Source: Xestospongia bergquistia (lineage: Eukaryota > Porifera > Demospongiae > Haplosclerida > Petrosiidae). From it: DNA of 64,000 nt. The translations under genes were made by a program, and so were the position numbers. Shown one piece after another: positions 56,880 through 64,000 of the stretch (positions are counted from its first letter, which is position 1; each line of letters starts with the position of its first letter). The stretch spans positions 8,556,708-8,620,707 of the forward strand of contig OZ014412.1 of assembly GCA_963965975.1 (NCBI GenBank), read 5' to 3'. The notes under the pieces were generated by a model. The model saw only the letters and a list, made by a program, of their open reading frames with translations. It was not told the DNA's origin and did no database searches.

Positions 56880-57600
56880 AGGTGGTAGTCGAGCTACATC
56901 CTCGTAGATCAGATACAGCTAACACTTTTCAGTGTCAATGTGAGGTTTTATACGCTTTTAGATGCTGTTGTTTCTGGACTAACAGTTAAGTATGAAGCAG
57001 GAAATCAGATCAATGACCATTTCTCATTTCTTAACTGCACTGCATATAGCTTTGACAAATGAGGATTGCAAGCAAAAGCAGAGAACTTTATACAAACTTA
57101 CAGCAATGATGTTTCAGAGGATCTTGTTCAAGAGCTAAAAATCTTAAAGCAGTTCATATGTCAAATTTTGGGAAATAACCTTTGCTACTTCTCATTCTCA
57201 TCTTCATAAATTTAATTTTAAGCTACAGCCTCTTTATCCTAACCTCTGAATTGCCTTATGTATTTTTTGCACAATTTCTACAACAGTAGCTGAGGCTGTT
57301 AAAAATAACTAAAATTTATTTATGTTCAACTATGACACAGGATCTACTGGCAGATCTAGATATCTTAGCCATTTAGAGTGGACTTTCTGGAACACTTAAC
57401 TTTAATGACAACTTTGCTCATTAAAAGGTCAGAAAAACACACCTAACTTAACTTCTTCATTGAAGTAACATATGTACATGTATTTCTTGCATCAAATAGA
57501 CATCATTAATTGTTAGTGCCATTCACCAATTTATAAATAAGTTGACAATAATATGGGACCCCTTTAGAAAGTTGAGCCTCCTTCCCCTCTCATTGAGCCT
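56880..57600 (+). mobile_element. Decayed hAT (ZMYM1-like) transposase relic
   Basis: Plus-strand fragments in shifting frames resemble the transposase of vertebrate and invertebrate 'zinc finger MYM-type 1-like' hAT elements. They read RRSDTANTFQC, DAVVSGLTVKYEAGNQINDH, AENFIQTYSNDVSEDLVQEL and MTQDLLADLDILAI followed by LNFNDNFAH. Several stops and frameshifts are present. The CCCCTTTAGAAAGTTGAGCC…CCCCTC stretch at 57550-57590 may be the right end. No target duplication identified. Confidence 0.6.
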
Positions 57601-57639
57601 GACTGTTGGAGACAATAATAATGTTACTAGGTTTCTAGC

Positions 57640-57745
57640 TAGTTATCAAGTTACATATTGCAGTTAACAGGAAAGTGAAGACTAGCTTCAGTTTGATCTT
57701 TTTCTCTCCCTCAATACTCATCCAATATGGATAGACAAGTGTACT
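57640..57745 (-). pseudogene. Relic of a receptor first exon and promoter
   Basis: Minus strand carries AAACTGAAGCTAGTCTTCAC and CTGTTAACTGCAATATGTAA, corresponding to the signal-peptide exon of R1-R4 with the ATG changed to CTG. Upstream are TTTATGAGAGTACACTTG and CCATATTGGATGAG, matching the conserved promoter blocks. No IgGFc exon follows downstream (57640 to 56620), so this is the stump of a lost receptor copy, truncated next to a hAT relic. Confidence 0.65.
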
Positions 57746-58118
57746 CTCATAAACAAATCAGTCAGTGCCTTAGAACCTTAATTTAAATTACAAGTACATT
57801 GATCAGCTATTAATGAGAAGACACATGCGTTGATATGACTAAAAGTACTCTCTCAGAGGAACTTATAAATTTTGGCCAAAATACTTCTTTGGAAAGTTAT
57901 GGCAACTTCTGGCAGTAATTTTGTCGATACATTGAGCGCAAAGTAAAAATATTAACACTATAACTGTCATTGGAGAATCACTAACTTTTAATAAGAAGTG
58001 GGAAAGTATTGGACCTTTTGTCAATTAGAGTACAAAGTACCCAGTAGACGCACTAAATGGCAAACTTTGATTGAAGCTGAGTTATCAATAATCATCTTGC
58101 GCATCACGTGAGATATCT
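57746..58118. other. No gene recognised
   Basis: AT-rich sequence between the first-exon relic and the non-autonomous hAT. No convincing frame. A CACGTGAGATATC stretch at ~58106 abuts the target site of the element. Confidence 0.35.
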
Positions 58119-58126
58119 TTTGTCTG

Positions 58127-58692
58127 CAGGGCCTCCAATGTTAGGGAAATTTCCCTAAAACTAGGGAATAATTGATTAACTTAGGGTCCAGGGAGGAATT
58201 TTTAAAAATTAAGTAATTGAGGGATTTTATAATTTAAAACCTTTTAATAATATTCATAACTAATAATAAAGTCATAGCCTGTTTAAAATCTATTTTTGAT
58301 AAACATGCATGATTACATACATGTAAAATTTACTGATTAGCAGGCATACTACAAAACAAAGACAAGAAATAGTATGAAAACAAAAACTTTAGATGCTATT
58401 ATTTTGACTAAACGAAGCTTGCCTTGCACTTGTGTGGAATTTAAACCTGACAGTTCCATGTGCAAATGTGTCAACTTAGAAATGTATGATAGTGATGAAA
58501 GTTCTGACTCTGACAATGACTAAGTATTGGTTTTAGTATAAGATAAGTATTGGTTTTTCTAGGGAAAATTCAAGGAAATATTGTAAAACTTAAGGGGGGG
58601 TTTAGGGGGTTACTAATTTTGTATTTAGGGAAATAAAGGGAAAAATTTTAGTTCCCCTAGGGGAAAATCAAATTTTGAGGTTGGAGGCCCTG
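58127..58692. mobile_element. Non-autonomous hAT element, 566 bp, perfect 8-bp TSD
   Basis: Left end CAGGGCCTCCAA (58127-58138) and right end TTGGAGGCCCTG (58681-58692) are exact 12-bp inverted repeats. They are flanked by identical 8-bp direct repeats TTTGTCTG (58119-58126 and 58693-58700). Eight-bp duplications and CAGGG termini are typical of hAT. Subterminal GGGAAA and CCCTAA runs are rich on both sides. The interior includes an out-of-context plus-strand frame ending KCVNLEMYDSDESSDSDND, possibly the tail of a parental ORF. The perfect duplication suggests a comparatively recent insertion. Confidence 0.92.
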
Positions 58693-58700
58693 TTTGTCTG

Positions 58701-59440
58701 TTTCTGTGCATGTGGTATAGGTCATGAGGAGGCTAAAAAAGAATAAAGAAAATCTCTGGATAAGACCGCAGCGAGGTTAAGCACATTTAGTGCATTTCAT
58801 TATGGATTCTTTTCTGTCATTAATGTACAGACAGCTTATCATCATGACTTTAACCCGATGTAGACAAAACAGTAAGTATAAAAATTATCTTTAGGGCTGT
58901 CATCGAAACAAGAGATTAGCAGAAAATCAAATCCCCTTTTATCTAAACCAGATTCACAATCCTTTATCAAACGAATACATGTGATCGATGTGCAAGAATA
59001 TGAAAACAGTTTACATAACATTATAATAATTTAGATATCTCAGGACTCATCACTCCACTCTGAAAGACATATGTATTTCTACATGTGACCTTTCCTATTA
59101 TCTATAAAAATTCTTCTCGATCTTTTTATTTGTTCATATATAATGTGACTGGTATATATTGAACATACAATTTGTTGAGAACAGTTTACGTGTTGTGTCA
59201 GCACAACTAACTATAAATTACTGCTGTAACTGTCAAGAAGTAACATACAATATGAAGAAATGTTATTATAATGATTGTTTATTCAAACATTGAAGCTAAA
59301 TGAAGATACATCACAAAAGTAGCAAATATCAAAGTTATTTATTTAACTTGCAAACGCAATTAAAATTAAGTACAAAACAACACTACAGTCTTTAAATCTA
59401 ATGAATTTATTGTTAATCACTTTCGTCTAATTGTTCTGAA
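58701..59440. other. R4 3' flank, no gene recognised
   Basis: Unrecognised sequence to ~59200. From about 59220 it becomes homologous to 44130-44400 (3' flank of R3: AAAACAACACTACA…, TTATTGTTAATCACTTT), so the R3/R4 duplication includes the 3' region. Nothing coding found. Confidence 0.45.
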
Positions 59441-59441
59441 A

Positions 59442-61421
59442 TTAAATCTGATTACTTATTTCAGGCTTCTCTAGATCGTTAGAGCCAAGAGACATTTTAG
59501 TGGTCTTCTTTTTAAATTTCAGCACAAGTACTACCACTAAAACTATTATCACTACAACAAGTAGTAGTACTCCAAGACCTACTACAACTCCAACAATAAC
59601 ACCAAGATTATTATCATCTATAGGACATAATACAATATAAGTATAAGAACAATTAATATTATCAACTATAATAACTAATAATTTATCACATAAAAAAATT
59701 AATTCTGACTTCTTGTTACTTACAAGATTCTGTTATAAATCCAGATAAACAATGACAGTTGTAATTCCTAAAATGAGGTTGACATGTACCACCATTAGAA
59801 GGGTTAAGATTACTGGAGTTGGGTTGAAGGATACCTATTAGTAACAATAAATAGAGATAAGATTATTGGACAAACCTGTATTGATAATGTTTAGATTCAT
59901 TCCTGTTAAGTATGTATATCCTTCTGCATTGAGAGAACGATAGGATTTCATACTTCCATATCCAATTACACTAAGACCAGCAGTAATATCAGTATGACAA
60001 AAAACGTGAGGTATTGTGTCATTAAACTCATGAACTGTTCCATATCCTATAATGTCACCATTATAACCATGAATAGGTTTCCAGTCCCAGTTATAAGGTT
60101 TACCATCTAATAGAACATCAGTTGTGGTAGTTGTTGCTATTTGAATGTAATGATGATCAAACCAGTCAATCAATGAAGTGTTCAGTGGTACATAGACCAC
60201 TTTGTTAATGTACTGTTCTATAGGAGGTATCACACTCAAGATTTCATGGAGGTAAGAATATTTATATTTGGAGTATCCTCTAAGACCTTCTGAAACAAGT
60301 TGAGATACAAGTATTGGCTTATTAGATTCAATAGTACAATAGGTAACTGGATCAAAGTAAGGACGTATAAAGTTCCAGTCACCAGGCGCTGCCAAAAATA
60401 TGGTATTAATTAATATATTGTTACAAGTTTGAGTGATATTAGTTTCTCCTTCAGAGGCCACAATCTTTGTACAGTGCTGCAGTGATGCTTCAGGAAATGG
60501 TACAAGAAGGAACTTTTTACCCCAAGTCACTGTCGGAGGGATCTGCTCTGTAACATAATCACAATATCCTGACCACCGCCACAACCCATATGGTGTGTCG
60601 TATATATTCCACCACCATAGTTGATTTGTCACTATACCACACTCATGTCCACTGATAACTGTTAAAGGTTTATTTGAAATAATTTGAGTACCAGTTAAAT
60701 CGTTTAAAGCTCCAATCAGAAGTGTTTGCATCAAATGTAGTCTAATGGTATAGGTATTGCCAGCATTGATAATAATAGTTGGGCTGCTTGGATTTTGAGG
60801 GTCTGTTGGAACCTTTATCATCTCTGTAGGTACAATAGTTATAGTAGTGTTGTCCTCATTTCCAACTAAAAGAAACAGACTCTGGTCTCCCCACCAGCTA
60901 TCAATTGATACCACATAATATTCATATCGTTGTAGTCCCATATTGATGTATGGATATGCTAAGTATCCAGCATTCAATTCATAACCCACAGACATCACAA
61001 CAACTGATATAGGAGTGTTGTCATCATTAGAATAGATATGAATTCCTTTGAATCGTTCTGCATAATTTCCATTACGTGGTTCAACATTATCAGGTAGTAT
61101 TACAATAACAGGACTATCAACAGATACAGTACCAGTGTAGTACCAACCTGTACTACCATGGTTCCACCCAATACCTAACTCTACTGTGAAGGTAACTGGT
61201 TGAACTGATAATGTAGTAATGGTGAGTTCTCTTGTATAGTTCCAACTTGACCTCAGTATACTAACATAGAAATGAACTCCATATGTAGAAAGCTGACCAT
61301 TGGTTATCTTAGGAAAATATACAGAAATCACTGTTGGAGAAAATAATGTTATATCACTTGATTACTAGTTAGTGATCTACTTACAGACTGAAGCTAATAG
61401 AACAGTGTAGATTAGCTTCAT
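59442..61421 (-). CDS. Receptor R4: minimal IgGFc-EGF stub-TM protein, 592 aa
   Basis: Four exons join in phase (1779 nt): 61421-61385 (signal peptide), 61330-59876 (complete IgGFc domain), 59834-59724 and 59617-59442. The third exon is a fusion. Its first ~21 nt match the start of the TIG exon of R1-R3 (ALQLNP-type, here GILQPN). The rest matches the [18 protein letters not shown] exon of R3, but two cysteines are replaced (LNPSNGGTC) and the exon ends early at TCTT|GTAAGT. The last exon gives [20 protein letters not shown], more Val/Ile, then KFKKKTTKMSLGSNDLEKPE plus ISNQI. TIG, AMOP, VWD and all complete EGF modules are missing, apparently by one large deletion. The preserved frame suggests it may still be expressed as a short receptor. 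Confidence 0.8.
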
Positions 61422-61480
61422 TTTGATTTTTCTCTCTTCCAATATGGACAAACAAATGCACTCTTATAAAAACAGTAGTA
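61422..61480 (-). promoter_or_regulatory. Conserved core promoter of R4
   Basis: Minus strand TTTTTATAAGAGTGCATTTG then TTTGTCCATATTGGAAGAG before the leader, as in R1 and R2. Confidence 0.45.
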
Positions 61481-61611
61481 GTTTTCAATGGCTTCAGTAT
61501 TTTTAACTAACATCATAAACAATTTTTAACTAACATCATAAACATATATAGCTGTACGTTAATAATAAATATACTCATAGTATGTTCTCAATATAGTGCT
61601 AATATAATGTC

Positions 61612-62154
61612 CAATGCTTCCCAATGAAGTTTTAACTTAAGTCATTTTTCCTTTTAATGTAAATGATTGATCATTTGTCTCAATGAGAACAAACTCTCCA
61701 TTTCCATTAAATGTGTACTTGTATCAAGAGTCACAATATGTGGATCACCAATTATAATAGCTAATGAATGACAAATTATTATAAATTACAAAAGAAATCC
61801 AGTGTTTATCTTACAAATTGAAACCACACTGACAAGCATACTTGTTATTCATGAACTATATTCTATAATATTGTTAATATGATGCATACTCACCAGGTAT
61901 ACTGGAGGATTATAAGCTGTTCCATTATCTGAAGGATGTCTTTGATAGTAAATATCACAACTAGTTTGTGTTCCTTTACAACAGAAGATATATGGCAGGG
62001 TATCTTCAAATTGATGTTTAATCAAGTTACTCGGTAATTCAATCTAGTACTATCAACTGTAGATACTTTATCTACTGATCCTCCACCTGGTGGTCCCACA
62101 ATTAGATTACCATCTCTACCATAGCAACATTCATTACCTGCTCCTTCATTAGTC
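61612..62154 (-). pseudogene. Receptor relic: second AMOP exon and start of VWD exon
   Basis: Minus strand from 62154 matches the exon beginning [17 protein letters not shown] 1-bp deletion in the LNYLSN codons shifts the frame, and 2 bp are gained near its 3' end. The next exon begins [13 protein letters not shown], then loses several bases after the TLD codons and gains an in-frame TAA after GKM. Homology to VWD stops at ~61612, just upstream of the R4 promoter. Intron sequence to ~62470 still resembles the R1 and R3 AMOP introns. It is the remnant of the fifth receptor copy whose 5' part would lie beyond the homology at 62470. Confidence 0.85.
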
Positions 62155-62469
62155 CTACAAATGTACATAATTATATTAATAATATAACATGTGTATATAA
62201 TATAGTACACAGATCATTGTATAGTAGTTGTACAGCTATTTTTCAAATATAAGCTACATGTGAATACTATAATATATCAGTTTGTTATTATAGATTCATG
62301 TGACTCATTAGTTATGTAGTAGTAAATAAGATACCTAAACAAATCTACAATGTATATATTCACATACTGGTTCCCTCATATAATTAGTTCATTGTCTACA
62401 CTAATGACTTTAATTGTTTATAGCAGTATACAATTAAGTATCTATAACATAGATTCTAATTAAATTAAA

Positions 62470-63915
62470 TTCACTACATGTAGTGAACTATTAATAGAAA
62501 TACAATTTTTAGTATTATCATTATTTTATGAATGAACTATAATAATCAAATACATCAAATGATAACTGTATCATCATGTACATAAAGGTAACAGTTACCT
62601 GATGTTATAAATTACCTTTTAACAATATTAGTGTAGAACTATTATACTAATAACATATTAACTTAAATGATGAACTACTACTATTAATAGTTTATAATAA
62701 TAGTTTATTTCAAATTTGTAATGACATCAAGTTTTAAAAATTTGTAAGATAACTGCTATTATAAAGTATGTTACAGTAACATATTATCTCAAATTTACTC
62801 CCAGTAGCTGATTGATGACCTTATATCTTCAATACTGATCCTCTTCAATTATATTTCATTCATTCTTTATAAACATACACTAAATATTTAGTTATTTGAC
62901 AAGTGTACGTAGGAGGTGTTCAGGTAAGATAAACCACTATTATTGATGTCAATGACATTATTATAATAAATAGGTAAGAAATGTATGTTCAAGTAAGTTT
63001 GAAATCATATAAAATAGACATTTGTTGTTTTGTTCAGAGGATTTGTTGTATATTATAATACTGGTCCCTTTCCTCCTAAATTCTAAACATTAACTGTATG
63101 CAACAAAGATTGCAATGAGATTGAAGTTTGCAGCATAGCTCCTCATAAATACACTATTGTATTTTGTACTGGGGAATAAAGGGATGAGCAGTGATTATGA
63201 GTTACAAAACAAAGCTATCATAATTATAATGATTAATAGTTAGAGGATGAAAACTAAACCAAATAATTGAATCTTATGAACTTAACATTAACAAACTAAA
63301 TACCACTATCATTATACATGTAACTTTTACATGTATATAGCAATCACTTTATGTGGTAAAGTGTCACAATAATAATATATATTATAACAAATATTAGTAG
63401 TAGTTTTAAGGATTGTTTATAAAAAGTCAACTCTTATAGACTAGACACACACTAGCAAGTTCACCACAGAGTAAAATACAGCAGAGATTTTCTGCTCAGT
63501 AACATTTATAATATATAATGTAGTTTGTCTTCCTATTTCCCAATATATATCTTGGCTAACATGAGTAATCACAAAAGGTGTCTGCATTTCAAAACTAATA
63601 TTGAAGTACTAGTATTACAATAATATCACACTAAATGTAAAGTCTCCTCCTATACATAGCTGGTCAAATATATGCACAAAATTATATTATGAAATTATTT
63701 GCATATAATAATAACAATTGACCAAGCAAAGCAAAAACAAATACATTATATTTGAAATTTTATATTCAGAGCACACTTTAGTGACAACACATTATTGTCA
63801 AACACGGGATTTGTAGTTCCAGCAATTAAATTTTTTTTGAATGAACATCTTGAGGTAGTATCTATATAATAAAAACTAATGACTGTATTTATCAATGATA
63901 GTCCATGTAACATTA
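62470..63915. other. No gene recognised
   Basis: AT-rich DNA without credible open frames on either strand and without recognised receptor, CBS or CRYZL1-like homology. Confidence 0.4.
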
Positions 63916-63917
63916 AT

Positions 63918-64000
63918 ACACCATCATTATCAATACCATATTGTAGACACCATTATCAATATAATATACCATATTGTAGACACCATTATCAATATAATAC
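63918..64000. repeat. Start of a tandem repeat, ~37-40-bp unit, cut by window end
   Basis: The block ACCATATTGTAGACACCATT plus ATCAATATAATA repeats twice and a partial third unit precedes it (63918-63950). The array continues past the window. Confidence 0.8.

Noticed and set aside
61612..62210. Exons of R4 upstream of its first exon
   Set aside because: They encode domains that belong downstream of the IgGFc exon, are frameshifted, and lie 5' of the R4 promoter; they belong to another, dead copy.

Overview
The window looks like genomic DNA of a compact, AT-rich metazoan genome. A demosponge such as Amphimedon is my best guess (inference). The grounds are many introns of only 33-100 bp, GT-AG boundaries throughout, single-copy animal orthologues (TM2D1-like, ANKS3-like) and a lineage-specific expansion of mucin-like membrane proteins. 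No bacterial-style operons, rRNA or tRNA genes were seen.

Left part (1-10.4 kb): repeat-rich DNA with a doubtful small gene (3.1-4.2 kb), a degenerate tandem repeat carrying CCATAGCAAC motifs (5.2-7.7 kb), a convincing two-exon small gene (6.4-6.8 kb, minus) and a complete four-exon TM2D1-like gene (8.5-10.0 kb, minus). A 416-bp divergent promoter region separates TM2D1 from a complete twelve-exon ANKS3-like gene (10.4-17.4 kb, plus).

Main part (18-62 kb): a tandem array of large type I membrane proteins on the minus strand, called R1-R4 here. The full architecture is signal peptide, IgGFc-binding domain, IPT/TIG-like domain, AMOP, VWD with a GDPH motif, a variable number of EGF modules, transmembrane helix and tail. 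R1 (1510 aa, 7 EGF) and R2 (1586 aa, 9 EGF) have a long tail with conserved tyrosines and an ITIM-like VIYDEI. R3 (1348 aa, 4 EGF) and R4 (592 aa, IgGFc domain plus an EGF stub) use a different helix and a short tail without tyrosine. Exon phases join without a break in all four. A fifth copy (61.6-62.2 kb) and several fragments are dead.

Between the receptors lie pieces of two unrelated genes that were duplicated with the array: cystathionine beta-synthase (minus) and a CRYZL1-like quinone oxidoreductase (plus). Mobile DNA is abundant: an integrase-type DNA transposon with long inverted repeats inside the CBS relic, two hAT relics, a 566-bp non-autonomous hAT with a perfect 8-bp target duplication, and a MITE-like palindrome in three copies. 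The right end (62.5-64 kb) has no recognisable gene and runs into a tandem repeat.

The most interesting system is the receptor array. The ectodomains share near-identical frameworks with two local variable patches, and the C-termini come in two types, as in paired or polymorphic recognition receptors. Exon structures were reconstructed by eye from splice signals and comparison among copies; all family assignments come from motif recognition, not from database searches.
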